Origin: Latilactobacillus graminis DSM 20719
Lineage (GTDB): Bacteria; Bacillota; Bacilli; Lactobacillales; Lactobacillaceae
Assembly: GCF_001436415.1 (NCBI RefSeq)
Contig: NZ_AYZB01000003.1
Coordinates: forward strand, 124,001-188,000
Reading direction: 5' to 3'
Length of the DNA stretch: 64,000 bases
Under the pieces are notes generated by a model. That model did no database searches, had not been told where the DNA came from, and saw nothing but the letters and a program-made list of their open reading frames with translations. Below, in pieces: positions 7,856-16,583 of this stretch; within the stretch, counting starts at the first letter, position 1, and the number at the start of each line of letters is the position of its first letter. The translations under genes were made by a program, and so were the position numbers.

Positions 7856-9136
7856 CTACCAGATGGCTGATAAGACATTAGTTTGTTCGCGGTCTGGTCC
7901 GACAGCAAAGGTCGCCAATGGTAAATCAACTAATTCTTGAATCCGTTCAACATAACGCCGGGCATTAGTCGGTAAATCTTCAAGTGTCTTGACCCCAGTA
8001 ATATCTTCATCCCACCCAGGGAATTCCTCATAAACTGGTGTACAACGAGCTAATTCACTTAAACTGGCCGGATAACGATCAATCCGCTGACCATCTAGTT
8101 CATAAGCAATACAAATTTTCAAAGTCTTAATCCCCGTTAAAACATCGACACAATTTAATGAAAGACGAGTCACACCAGCTACTCGTTTTGAATGACGAAG
8201 TACAACGGAATCAAACCAACCTATCCGTCTTGGACGACCAGTTACGGTTCCATATTCATGACCAGCTTCCCGAATAAAATCACCAGTTTCATTTAATAAT
8301 TGGGTTGGAAATGGGCCATCCCCCACTCGAGAAGTGTATGCCTTAGCCACACCAACCACTTCGTCGATCCGTGAAGCACCGACGCCTGAACCCGTTGAAA
8401 CACCACCAGCGGGATTTGAAGAAGTTACAAATGGATAAGTTCCCTGGTCGATATCCAACAAAATTCCTTGGGCGCCTTCAAACAGAACATTCCCATTTCG
8501 ATCCAAAACATCATTTAAAACCACTGATGTATCACAAACATATTGTTTTAAAGTTTGTCCATATTGATAATATTCTTCAAAGATAGCTTCATATTCAAGT
8601 GGTTCAACACCATAAATTTTAGTAAAAAGCGCGTTTTTTTCATCTAAATTTTGTTTTAATTTCGTTGCAAAAAGTTCCTTGTCTAGTAAATCAACAATCC
8701 GAATACCGCTTCTGGCCGCTTTATCCATATAAGCTGGGCCAATTCCCCGATTAGTCGTCCCAATCTTTTGATCCCCTTTGGCCGCTTCTTGTAACCCATC
8801 TAATTTAGAATGATATGGCAAAATGACATGGGCGCGATCTGACAATCTTAGTTGGCTCGTATCAATCCCCTGTTGTGCTAAGTGCTTCAATTCAGATACA
8901 AGGGTCTTAGGGTTAACAACCACGCCATTGCCAATCACACTGAGTTTATCGCTATTAAAAATCCCGGAAGGAATTAGCTGTAAATGATAAGTTGCGTCAC
9001 CCAATTGAATGGTATGACCTGCATTGTCGCCACCTTGATACCGAGCGATAGCATCAGCATGCTGACCTAAAAAGTCAGTGATTTTACCCTTACCTTCATC
9101 GCCCCACTGTGTTCCAACAACTACTACAGATGTCAT
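7856..9136 (-). CDS. purA: Adenylosuccinate synthetase
   Basis: The 426-residue cytoplasmic enzyme joins IMP and aspartate with GTP hydrolysis, the first committed step from IMP to AMP. Signatures are complete: the N-terminal GTP-binding loop QWGDEGKGK, the IMP-binding segment [11 protein letters not shown], and [12 protein letters not shown] near residue 300. The length is normal. GAGGGG precedes the ATG. It is probably monocistronic, with its own promoter and PurBox-like elements upstream. No other pur biosynthesis gene is adjacent, as in many Firmicutes. Confidence 0.98.
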   Translation of the reverse strand: MTSVVVVGTQWGDEGKGKITDFLGQHADAIARYQGGDNAGHTIQLGDATYHLQLIPSGIFNSDKLSVIGNGVVVNPKTLVSELKHLAQQGIDTSQLRLSDRAHVILPYHSKLDGLQEAAKGDQKIGTTNRGIGPAYMDKAARSGIRIVDLLDKELFATKLKQNLDEKNALFTKIYGVEPLEYEAIFEEYYQYGQTLKQYVCDTSVVLNDVLDRNGNVLFEGAQGILLDIDQGTYPFVTSSNPAGGVSTGSGVGASRIDEVVGVAKAYTSRVGDGPFPTQLLNETGDFIREAGHEYGTVTGRPRRIGWFDSVVLRHSKRVAGVTRLSLNCVDVLTGIKTLKICIAYELDGQRIDRYPASLSELARCTPVYEEFPGWDEDITGVKTLEDLPTNARRYVERIQELVDLPLATFAVGPDREQTNVLSAIW

Positions 9137-9192
9137 ATAAACATACCCCTCTATTCGAGCCCATCTTCAGACTCGCTATTTAGTACAAAACT

Positions 9193-9221
9193 ATTGTAGC
9201 AACAAATTATTTTAAAATCAA
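9193..9221 (-). promoter_or_regulatory. Predicted purA promoter
   Basis: On the minus strand TTGATT (9216-9221) and TACAAT (9193-9198) are separated by 17 bases. A PurBox-like element abuts the -35 box. Confidence 0.65.
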
Positions 9222-9224
9222 TAT

Positions 9225-9237
9225 AAAAGCGAACTTT
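9225..9237 (+). promoter_or_regulatory. PurBox-like element 1 upstream of purA
   Basis: AAAAGCGAACTTT matches the lactococcal/bacillary PurBox pattern AWWWCCGAACWWT at 12 of 13 positions. It sits immediately upstream of the purA -35 box. Confidence 0.45.
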
Positions 9238-9305
9238 AATAATACAATTCAATTTATATCCATTAAAATCCTAACTATAAATAAATTAATCAAAATACGA
9301 ACGCA

Positions 9306-9318
9306 AATAACGAACATT
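9306..9318 (+). promoter_or_regulatory. PurBox-like element 2 upstream of purA
   Basis: AATAACGAACATT matches AWWWCCGAACWWT at 12 of 13 positions. Another ACGAAC core occurs at 9297-9302, so several half-sites are clustered. The rest of the purA/DUF1002 spacer (9137-9446) is AT-rich, with no gene seen. Confidence 0.45.
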
Positions 9319-9364
9319 AAAATCACATTTAACTATCATTTTAAAAAAGAATTAAAATTCATTT

Positions 9365-9391
9365 GGAATGTATTCAAATTAGATACATTCC
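9365..9391. promoter_or_regulatory. Perfect inverted repeat overlapping the DUF1002 gene promoter
   Basis: GGAATGTAT (9365-9373) and ATACATTCC (9383-9391) form a perfect 9-bp inverted repeat with a 9-base spacer. The right arm overlaps a possible -35 (GATACA, 9382-9387), which stands 17 bases before TATACT (9405-9410). This looks like a repressor operator. The cognate regulator is not obvious in the window. Confidence 0.55.
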
Positions 9392-9446
9392 ACTTTAAAT
9401 TCGCTATACTTAAGACAATATTTGCTTTGAGAAAGGATTATTGATT

Positions 9447-10394
9447 ATGTTAAACAAATTAAAGTTGCTCTTCCCCATTGTATTTACCGTAATACTAGGT
9501 CTCAATGCACAATCCGTTTTTGCTGATAGTACTACAGATTGGTCTCAACCAGTTGCCACGGTTGGGACTAGCCTTTCTAGCACCCAAAAAGCCGAGACAC
9601 TCAAGACACTCGAAAACGCCGCCAATATCACGGACGTCAGTGAGCTAACAGTAACCGGCTCAACCCTTGTAAAATATCTTGATCAAAATCAACAAACATT
9701 TAACGCCAACTCGAGTGTTTACTCAAGTGCTTTAATTCAAAAAAATAACAGCAATACCGGTATTAATGTCAAAATTATTGACTTTAATGGCCGGAACAAC
9801 ATTACAACCATTACCGCTAACCAATACAAAAATGCAGCCTTAACCGCCGGTGTTACCAACGCAACGATTTATGTCACTTCCGCAATTCCAATCGATGGTT
9901 CTGGCGCTTTAGCCGGGGTCTACGCTGCTTTCGCTGAAAATGGTGATTCACTCAACCAAGCGCAAGTGACGGCTGCCCAAGATGAAATGAGCACCCTTAG
10001 CGACATTACACAGGCCAATAAAGGCACCGATGGTTATTCAGACTCCCAATTGAACAATGCCGTCACCGGCGCCAAAAAAGACATGGCCAACAAAGGCGAT
10101 AACCTAACTGTTAATCAAATCACGACCATTGTTAATAATCAACTCGAACAAAATAATTTAACTAACATCATCAACAATAATCAGAAACAACAAATCATTA
10201 ATGTCCTCGTCAAAATTCAAGATTCGGGCGCTTTGAATTCAGATGATTTCAAGAATCAAGCCGGCAAGTTGATGAATAATATCCAAAGTGGTGCGAAAAA
10301 CATCTTCAATAAACTCAACACCCAAAGCAATCGGAACTTCATTCAAAAACTCTTTGATCGCATGGCTAATTTCTTCAAAGGATTATTTAACTAA
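9447..10394 (+). CDS. Secreted DUF1002 (YpuA-like) protein
   Basis: The 315-residue protein has a classical signal peptide (basic start, hydrophobic core, probable cleavage after QSVFA near residue 28). The mature part resembles the DUF1002 family, including IYVTSAIPIDGSGALAGVYAAF. The remaining sequence is Asn/Gln/Lys-rich and helical, with a short amphipathic end (FKGLFN). Family function is unknown. I chose the ATG at 9447, 9 bases after AAAGGA, rather than a TTG two codons earlier. It is monocistronic, preceded by a strong inverted repeat and followed by a strong terminator. Confidence 0.85.
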   Translation: MLNKLKLLFPIVFTVILGLNAQSVFADSTTDWSQPVATVGTSLSSTQKAETLKTLENAANITDVSELTVTGSTLVKYLDQNQQTFNANSSVYSSALIQKNNSNTGINVKIIDFNGRNNITTITANQYKNAALTAGVTNATIYVTSAIPIDGSGALAGVYAAFAENGDSLNQAQVTAAQDEMSTLSDITQANKGTDGYSDSQLNNAVTGAKKDMANKGDNLTVNQITTIVNNQLEQNNLTNIINNNQKQQIINVLVKIQDSGALNSDDFKNQAGKLMNNIQSGAKNIFNKLNTQSNRNFIQKLFDRMANFFKGLFN

Positions 10395-10403
10395 TAACAC
10401 ACC

Positions 10404-10440
10404 AAAAAGCCCCGCAAACTGAAGTTTGCAGGGCTTTTTA
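10404..10440. terminator. Bidirectional terminator between DUF1002 gene and PTS gene
   Basis: A-tract, GCCC(C)GCAAACT pairing with AGTTTGCAGGGC, then TTTTTA. It serves two convergent genes. Confidence 0.85.
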
Positions 10441-10448
10441 TTTATTCA

Positions 10449-12467
10449 TTATTTCGTTGTTGCTTTTAATGCCACTGCATCGGCAGCAACTGTGGTGTCC
10501 ATCGCATTAAATTTGATGTAATCAACAGCTGGCATGTTGGTAATAATCACCATCATTGCCGTATTCTTACCAGCAGCAGTAATTTGCTCCAAATCAACCG
10601 TTGCTAATAAGTCACCATGTTTGATTGTCTGACCTTCTTCCACAACGACTGCAAACGGAGCACCGTTTAATTCAACTGTATCAATCCCCATGTGCACTAA
10701 GACTTCTAACCCATTCGTTGTTTTAATCCCAATGGCATGTTTCGTTGGGAAAACCGTCATGACAGTCCCATCAACTGGCGCGACAATTTTACCATCGGTT
10801 GGAATGACAGCATACCCATCACCGAGCATTTTTTGCGCAAAAGTTGGGTCATCAACATTTTCAATATCGATTAATTTACCATTAGCAACCGCGTAAAAAA
10901 TATCTGTTTCACCCGAGTGAATATCGCTATCGACCGGCGTTGCAACTGATGTAACAGCCGGTTCTGACGTACTTGTTGCAATTGGTGTGTTGTGCTTATC
11001 AAGTTCCCTTAAGGCATCGGCCACAAATTGCACTTCTGTCCCGATAATAATTTGAATGTTTGTTTTATCTAAAACGTTAATTCCAGCCGCACCAGCCGCT
11101 TTAATCGCTGCTTGGTTGACATTGGCAGTGTCTTCTAATTGTAATCGAAGCCGCGTTGTACAATTATCAATCACCTTGATATTGTCTTTACCACCGATTG
11201 CAGCGTAGATCCGTTTTGCTTGGACCATGAACTTGTCGTCGGCAGCATCTGTTTCAACACCGGCAATCTCTCCATCGACAGCATCTTCTGCTTCCCGGCC
11301 GGGGGTCATCAAGTTAAATTTCTTAATGGCAAAGTTGAATCCAAAATAGTAAATGACTGCCATAACCACCCCTTCAACCAATAACATCAATGGTTGGTTA
11401 GCAACCGGGTTTTTCAGACTTAAAACATAATCGACTAACCCAGCACTAAATGCAAAACCGGCTGTCCAGTGGAAGAAAGCAGCGACGGCAAGTGAAATGC
11501 CGGTGAAAGCTGCATGCAATACATAAAGAGGCCATGCCACAAACATGAATGAGAATTCAAGTGGTTCTGTCACCCCGGTAAAGAATGAAGCAAAACCAGC
11601 GGCTAACATCAATGAAGCTGTTGCTTTACGCCGTTCTGGGCGAGCATTTTTGTAAATTGCGTAAGCACCAGCTGGTAATCCAAACATCATCACTGGGAAG
11701 AAACCGGCTTGATACATCCCGGTCTTACCAATCACAGCTGAACCATTCGCAAGTGATTTTGCCCCTCCTAAGAAGTTGCCAATATCATTGATGTTAGCCA
11801 CATCAAACCAGAATACAGAATTTAAGGCATGGTGTAACCCAGTTGGAATTAGTAACCGGTTGAAGAATCCGTATAGACCGGCACCAACCCAACCCAATTT
11901 AGAGATTGCTTCACCAAATGAAACTAATACTGTAAAGACGGCTGGCCAAACGAAGTACAAGATAGCTGAAACAACCATCATTGCCGTTGCCGCCATAATT
12001 GGCACTAGACGTTTCCCACTAAAGAATGAGAGGGCCATTGGCAACTTCACGTTGTGGAAGCGATTATACATTGCAGCAGCAATTAAGCCAGCAATAATCC
12101 CGATTAAAACATTCCCTTCAATCTTACCAAAAGCTGGATTTACTTTAGCGATGTCTGATAAACCTTGCATCGCTTGAATTGAAGCAGGTGCCAAGATGGT
12201 CTTCGGCACTAAGAAAGCCACTAAACCAGCCAGAGCAGCTGCCCCATCTTGATCCTTAGACATCCCGAGTGCTAAACCAACGGCGAATAATAATGGTAAG
12301 TTATTTAAAATTGCACCGCCACCGGCTGATAAGAAAATTGTAAAGACGTTTGCGTTTGAATCGCCATTGCCAACCCAGTTCGCAATCCCCATTAAAATTG
12401 CGGCTGCTGGTAAAACAGCAACTGGCAACATTAATGAACGACCCATTCGTTGTAAGTAATTCTTCAT
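10449..12467 (-). CDS. PTS system EIICBA, N-acetylglucosamine/glucose family
   Basis: The 672-residue three-domain permease takes up and phosphorylates a hexose. EIIC membrane domain is about 1-370 (GVTEPLEFSFMF; IPTGLHHALNSVFW). EIIB is about 395-475, with the phosphocysteine in DNCTTRLRL. EIIA is about 520-660, with the active His in VLVHMGID. The IIC sequence and the two NagR-like operators upstream favour N-acetylglucosamine (NagE type) over glucose, but this is inference. The ATG at 12467 is preferred over one six codons upstream because GGAGA lies 7-8 bases before it. Confidence 0.92.
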   Translation of the reverse strand: MKNYLQRMGRSLMLPVAVLPAAAILMGIANWVGNGDSNANVFTIFLSAGGGAILNNLPLLFAVGLALGMSKDQDGAAALAGLVAFLVPKTILAPASIQAMQGLSDIAKVNPAFGKIEGNVLIGIIAGLIAAAMYNRFHNVKLPMALSFFSGKRLVPIMAATAMMVVSAILYFVWPAVFTVLVSFGEAISKLGWVGAGLYGFFNRLLIPTGLHHALNSVFWFDVANINDIGNFLGGAKSLANGSAVIGKTGMYQAGFFPVMMFGLPAGAYAIYKNARPERRKATASLMLAAGFASFFTGVTEPLEFSFMFVAWPLYVLHAAFTGISLAVAAFFHWTAGFAFSAGLVDYVLSLKNPVANQPLMLLVEGVVMAVIYYFGFNFAIKKFNLMTPGREAEDAVDGEIAGVETDAADDKFMVQAKRIYAAIGGKDNIKVIDNCTTRLRLQLEDTANVNQAAIKAAGAAGINVLDKTNIQIIIGTEVQFVADALRELDKHNTPIATSTSEPAVTSVATPVDSDIHSGETDIFYAVANGKLIDIENVDDPTFAQKMLGDGYAVIPTDGKIVAPVDGTVMTVFPTKHAIGIKTTNGLEVLVHMGIDTVELNGAPFAVVVEEGQTIKHGDLLATVDLEQITAAGKNTAMMVIITNMPAVDYIKFNAMDTTVAADAVALKATTK

Positions 12468-12541
12468 ACGTTGTTCTCCATTCATTTTTCGTTAATATGA
12501 TTAAATCATTAATGCAAACGATAAGCAAGCGCTTAATAATC

Positions 12542-12551
12542 GGTATAGACC
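12542..12551. promoter_or_regulatory. NagR/YvoA-type operator, promoter-proximal copy
   Basis: GGTATAGACC matches the core of the GntR/HutC-family NagR (DasR-like) dre operator, which responds to glucosamine/N-acetylglucosamine phosphates. It lies between the -10 box and the PTS gene. No nagR gene is in the window. Confidence 0.6.
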
Positions 12552-12558
12552 TTTATAA

Positions 12559-12588
12559 ATATTAATCGAAGCGGTTACATAGTCACAA
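12559..12588 (-). promoter_or_regulatory. Predicted promoter of the PTS gene
   Basis: On the minus strand TTGTGA (12583-12588) and TAATAT (12559-12564) are separated by 18 bases. The spacer is occupied by a cre-like sequence, and NagR-like boxes lie on both sides. Confidence 0.5.
12566..12580 (-). promoter_or_regulatory. Candidate catabolite response element (cre)
   Basis: ATGTAACCGCTTCGA on the minus strand matches WTGNAANCGNWNNCW at 14 of 15 positions. It lies between the -35 and -10 boxes, a position that gives CcpA repression. Confidence 0.45.
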
Positions 12589-12596
12589 AAATTATT

Positions 12597-12606
12597 GGTC
12601 TATACC
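12597..12606. promoter_or_regulatory. NagR/YvoA-type operator, distal copy
   Basis: GGTCTATACC is the exact reverse complement of the proximal box. Centres are 55 bp apart and the boxes flank the promoter, which suggests looping or cooperative repression. Confidence 0.6.
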
Positions 12607-12667
12607 TAAAAAAATCAATAAATATGCTCTGCTTTATTAAAAAAAAGTTCATCTACGCTAAAGCTGC

Positions 12668-12710
12668 AAAAAAACCGCTAGAACACTCTTTACGGTGTAC
12701 TAGCGGCTAT
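12668..12710 (-). terminator. Terminator of acetyltransferase gene
   Basis: On the minus strand CCGCTAG-ACAC pairs with GTGT-CTAGCGG, then TTTTTTTG. Confidence 0.8.
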
Positions 12711-12748
12711 TTTATAACATTTTCCCCAATTTAACAGTGCCTGGCAAA

Positions 12749-13366
12749 CTATTCATTAGCAAGAGCTTCAAAATAACTTGCTTTTTGCTGCGCCCAGTAA
12801 GCCTCTTCTGCCTCATCAATCGGCCGGAGTACCCGACATGGATTACCAACTGCAATCACATTATCAGGAATATCTTTGGTCACAACTGATCCAGAACCAA
12901 TCACCACATTATTTCCAATGCTTACGCCTGGATTAACAACGGTATTGCCACCAATCCATACGTCATTCCCGATGGTGATTGGCTTGCCATATTCCAAATC
13001 ATCCCGGCGTTCTTGTGCGGTTGTTGGATGCCCAGCTGTGTACAAGCCTACTCGGGGACCAAAGAAAACGTGGTTCCCAATTGTCACTGGTGCTACGTCG
13101 ATGATAATACAATCGTAATTCAGATACACATGTTCACCAATACGTGTCTGACAACCATAATCCGTGCGAAATGGTGGTTCGATATATAAGTCTGCACCAC
13201 TTTTTGCAAATAATTGTTGCGTTAATTCGCGGCGGTAAGCCTGTTGTTCTTCAGTCGTTTGATTGAACAGACGCGTAAGCACGCGCGCGTGTTTCATATC
13301 GGCCCGCAACTCTGGATCGTTCGCCCGATAAATTTGCCCGCCAATCATGCGTTTTTTTTCTGACAT
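12749..13366 (-). CDS. Maltose/galactoside O-acetyltransferase-like protein
   Basis: The 205-residue protein has a left-handed beta-helix built of hexapeptide repeats (IGNDVWIGGNTVVNPG, VSIGNNVVIGSGSVV) after an N-terminal Mac domain. A His in TAGHPTT is the usual catalytic base. Members transfer acetyl from acetyl-CoA to a sugar hydroxyl, and the physiological acceptor is mostly unknown. Length and the ending NPCRVLRPI are typical. It appears monocistronic, with its own terminator. Confidence 0.9.
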   Translation of the reverse strand: MSEKKRMIGGQIYRANDPELRADMKHARVLTRLFNQTTEEQQAYRRELTQQLFAKSGADLYIEPPFRTDYGCQTRIGEHVYLNYDCIIIDVAPVTIGNHVFFGPRVGLYTAGHPTTAQERRDDLEYGKPITIGNDVWIGGNTVVNPGVSIGNNVVIGSGSVVTKDIPDNVIAVGNPCRVLRPIDEAEEAYWAQQKASYFEALANE

Positions 13367-13387
13367 TTTTTATCCCCCATCGCTACT

Positions 13388-13422
13388 AAAATCGGTGCGT
13401 CACAATTGTAGCGCACCGATTT
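13388..13422 (-). terminator. Terminator of pepO
   Basis: AAATCGGTGCG pairs with CGCACCGATTT. The minus-strand copy continues into TTTTAG. Confidence 0.65.
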
Positions 13423-13425
13423 AAT

Positions 13426-15321
13426 TCACCAAATTGCAACCCGTTTAGCGGGTGCTAAATACATCTGATCAGCTTTTGTGACATTAAACGTCTCGTAAAA
13501 GGCCGCCAAGTTTTGAACTTGAACATTGGCCCGCAACGCATTTGGGGCGTGAACATCGATATTTAATAATAATTGTTGATATTGTTGGGTGGCTTTCATC
13601 CGCCAAATCGTTGCCCAATTGATAAAGAAAGCTGCCAAATCAACATCGGGTTCTCCCTTCGCTGCTTCAAGCGCACAACTCAAGCCACCCGCATCGGCGA
13701 TGTTTTCCGAAACAGTTAATTTTCCGTTGACTGTTGCCCCTGCATATTCTAGCCCATCAAATTCTGCAACCATTTCTTCTGAAAGTGCCTTGAAGTGGGC
13801 TAAATCTGATGCTTGCCACCAATTATGCAAGTTGCCATACTCGTCGAATTGCGCACCATTATTATCGAAAGCATGTGAGATTTCATGCGCAATCACCGCA
13901 CCAATTCCCCCGTAGTTGGCACTGCTACTTTGTGTCAAGCTATAAAAAGGCGCTTGTAAAATCGCCGCCGGGAAAACAATTACATTCTTCGAAGGTGAAT
14001 AATAGGCATTAACTGTGGCAGCGCCCATTTCCCACTTATTACGATCCACGGGTTGCGTCAGTTTTGCAAAATTCTCCGTTTCAATCGTCCGAATAAAGTC
14101 AGCTGTGTTTTCAAATAATGTCCCGTCTTCTGCTTTGGGCACTGTGACCAACTTTTCAAAAATGGGGGCAATTTGATCTGGATAACCGACATGAATCCCG
14201 AGGTGATTGAGTTTTACAATCGCTTGCTGGCGTGTTTTTTCGGTTAGCCAATCATTTTGTTCAAGACGTTTTTGATAAACACTAATCATTTTTTGGACCA
14301 TCTTTTGAACGTCGGCCTTGGCTGCTTCACCAAAGTATTGCCGACCATAATAATCACCAACGACTTGATTAAACATGCCTAAGGCAAGGTAATAAGCACT
14401 CTTTTGTTGGGGCCGTGCTTCCTTGCTGCCGGATAACGCCCGACTATAGAGCGAACTAATTTGGCGTGCCTCTTCATTCAGATAACCACTCCAACGACGG
14501 ACCGTCATGACTAATAGCCACGCTTTAAAAGTTTCAAAGTTGTCGTCTGTCACAAGCTGGTTAAGTTGAGCAAAATATTTCGGCTCTGTCACGATAATTT
14601 TTTCTGGTTGAACGGGTAATACCTTATTAAATAAACGTTTAAAATCGAGCGTCGTCTGGTGCTGCATAAAATCACTCAATGGCTGTGGATTATAGAGTTT
14701 CGCGTAATCAGCCGCTTCCTCGGTACTCTTGACAAAGGGCGCAAGTGAGCGATCAAATGCCAAGGCTAATTTAACCGTCTTTGTTGCATCCACTGGCGCA
14801 ATTCCAATTTTCTGTAAGAGCTGAACCATCATATCCGTAAAGACCGTTAATAAATGGTCCGCATTAGGATTATCGGCTTCATAATATGTCTTATCTGGCA
14901 AAATTAAGTCGCTAGCTTCCGCATATAATGCGTGATGGGCTGTATCTTTCATATCAGCATCGACAGATAAGCCAAATGGTGTTGGCAAGCCAGAGAGCAC
15001 CCAATCAGTCAACCCGCGATTATATGTCGCTAAACTATCGAGCGATTGCACCCGGGCCACCATCGGTAAGATTGGTTTTATACCAAGTGCATCACGCGTT
15101 TGAAAGTCTGCTGCTAGTTCGTAATAATCTAGAAAATGTTGTAACAATGCGTTTTTGGCAGTTGACATCTTAGCAAAATCAGCCATTAATTGCTGATCAA
15201 TCTCATCAACCAACGCAACAAAGCCCCCTGTTGCTGGTTTGTCCGCTGGGATTTCAGCCGTTTTTAACCATTCTTGATTCACCGCCGTATAAAAATCATC
15301 TTGCATTCGCACGTTTGTCAT
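13426..15321 (-). CDS. pepO: M13-family neutral endopeptidase PepO
   Basis: The 631-residue zinc metallopeptidase degrades oligopeptides, here without a signal peptide or membrane anchor, so it is cytoplasmic as in lactococcal PepO. The zinc site is complete: HEISH (two His and catalytic Glu) and the downstream ENIADAGG supplying the third ligand Glu. NAYYSP, the substrate-binding motif, is also present. Two adjacent ATG codons follow AGGAGG; the second (15321) has the better spacing. The C-terminus KRVAIW resembles the conserved M13 ending. Confidence 0.96.
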   Translation of the reverse strand: MTNVRMQDDFYTAVNQEWLKTAEIPADKPATGGFVALVDEIDQQLMADFAKMSTAKNALLQHFLDYYELAADFQTRDALGIKPILPMVARVQSLDSLATYNRGLTDWVLSGLPTPFGLSVDADMKDTAHHALYAEASDLILPDKTYYEADNPNADHLLTVFTDMMVQLLQKIGIAPVDATKTVKLALAFDRSLAPFVKSTEEAADYAKLYNPQPLSDFMQHQTTLDFKRLFNKVLPVQPEKIIVTEPKYFAQLNQLVTDDNFETFKAWLLVMTVRRWSGYLNEEARQISSLYSRALSGSKEARPQQKSAYYLALGMFNQVVGDYYGRQYFGEAAKADVQKMVQKMISVYQKRLEQNDWLTEKTRQQAIVKLNHLGIHVGYPDQIAPIFEKLVTVPKAEDGTLFENTADFIRTIETENFAKLTQPVDRNKWEMGAATVNAYYSPSKNVIVFPAAILQAPFYSLTQSSSANYGGIGAVIAHEISHAFDNNGAQFDEYGNLHNWWQASDLAHFKALSEEMVAEFDGLEYAGATVNGKLTVSENIADAGGLSCALEAAKGEPDVDLAAFFINWATIWRMKATQQYQQLLLNIDVHAPNALRANVQVQNLAAFYETFNVTKADQMYLAPAKRVAIW

Positions 15322-15403
15322 CATTATCCTCCTCAAAAGCAGATTCTTTCTCAATTCTACCATTTTGCCGCTTTTTCCGTTAATGCTTTGCCCCCGTAAT
15401 TGT

Positions 15404-15426
15404 GAAAAACCGCCATTCAGCGGTTA
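15404..15426 (-). terminator. Short terminator overlapping the apbE stop
   Basis: On the minus strand AACCGC pairs with GCGGTT around loop TGAATG, followed by TTTC. The TAA stop is within the left arm. Confidence 0.5.
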
Positions 15427-16503
15427 TTTCGAAGGCAATTTTTTGATCACTTGATAGTTTGCATCCTGGTTAAGTTTAAAAGTCTTCTTCAAGCCGTTTG
15501 ATAAATAAATTTTATTATCTTTTGTAATCATGATGGCTTGGATATTCTTCGGTTTGTTGTTAATGAGCTGCATACCGCCAACAATTCCTTTATTAAAGAC
15601 GGCATTTGAAAGGGCGTCGCCATCCACTGATTTTGGCGAGATGATCGTGACACTTGCCAGATTATTCTCATAGGGATAACCAGTATGGCGATCAAAGAGA
15701 TAGATGTAAGTATGACCATCTTTTTTAAGATAATGTTCATAAATCCCCGCCGTAACAACTGAAATATCGCGGCCTTTAATCGTGCCGACCGACTCACCAC
15801 GTGCTTTTTTCGGATCTTGAATACCGACCGTCCATGGTTTGTTCTTCCCTAATGGTGAATGCCCCATAACAATTACATTGCCACCTAAATCAATAACGGC
15901 TGATGTCACACCATTTTCCTTGAAAACGTGTTTGACTTGATCGGCAATATAGCCTTTCGCGATACCGCCAAAATCAAGCCGCATGCCTTTTTTCTTAAGG
16001 TAAACTGTCCGGTTAGCCTGATCCAAGACAACATCATGATAATCGACTAATGGTAAGGCTTGATCAATTTCTGCTTGTGCCGGCACCCGTGCGCCTGGTA
16101 ACCCGATTTGCCATAAATTGGTAATCGCACCAATGGCCATATCAAACGCGCCATCCGATTCTTGACTATAATGTAACGCTTTTTCCATTAGTGGCCACAT
16201 GTCTTTGCTAACCTGGACAGGCTTAACACCGGCATTATCATTAATTTCATCCAATTCAGACCCTGCCTTGGTTAAGGTTGCTTGATTTTCGGACTTTTTA
16301 ATCCGCGCAAAAGCCTTATCTAGCACAGCTTCCTTGTCTTTATTATAGATTCGTAACGTACAAATCGTCCCCAGATAGTAGTCACTTTTTTCATAGGGCT
16401 TTTTGACTAACGTTTCTTGAGCAGTCGGTTTATTCTGACACCCCACTAATCCAATCGTCACCCCTAAAAGTGCCAGACCGAATTTCAGCCATCGTTTTTG
16501 CAT
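15424..16503 (-). CDS. apbE: FAD:protein FMN transferase, ApbE-family lipoprotein
   Basis: The 359-residue enzyme covalently attaches FMN from FAD to Ser/Thr of extracytoplasmic flavoproteins. The signal peptide ends in lipobox LVGC with Cys22, so it is a lipoprotein on the outer membrane face. Core motifs are LDFGGIAKGYIAD, DLGGN and the metal site GDALSNAVF. No obvious FMN-acceptor protein or NADH dehydrogenase is encoded nearby, so the target (an electron-transfer or reductase lipoprotein elsewhere) is unknown. Confidence 0.93.
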   Translation of the reverse strand: MQKRWLKFGLALLGVTIGLVGCQNKPTAQETLVKKPYEKSDYYLGTICTLRIYNKDKEAVLDKAFARIKKSENQATLTKAGSELDEINDNAGVKPVQVSKDMWPLMEKALHYSQESDGAFDMAIGAITNLWQIGLPGARVPAQAEIDQALPLVDYHDVVLDQANRTVYLKKKGMRLDFGGIAKGYIADQVKHVFKENGVTSAVIDLGGNVIVMGHSPLGKNKPWTVGIQDPKKARGESVGTIKGRDISVVTAGIYEHYLKKDGHTYIYLFDRHTGYPYENNLASVTIISPKSVDGDALSNAVFNKGIVGGMQLINNKPKNIQAIMITKDNKIYLSNGLKKTFKLNQDANYQVIKKLPSK

Positions 16504-16583
16504 CCTTTAATCGCTCTCCTTGCTACTAAAATCACGTAGGTCTATCATACCATGAATCCGCTTTAATTGGTTGTCAAAATCGA

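Noticed and set aside
12301-12528. Open frames of about 75 codons on both strands at the PTS gene start
   Set aside because: They are alternative-frame shadows of the PTS N-terminus and its promoter region, without ribosome-binding sites.
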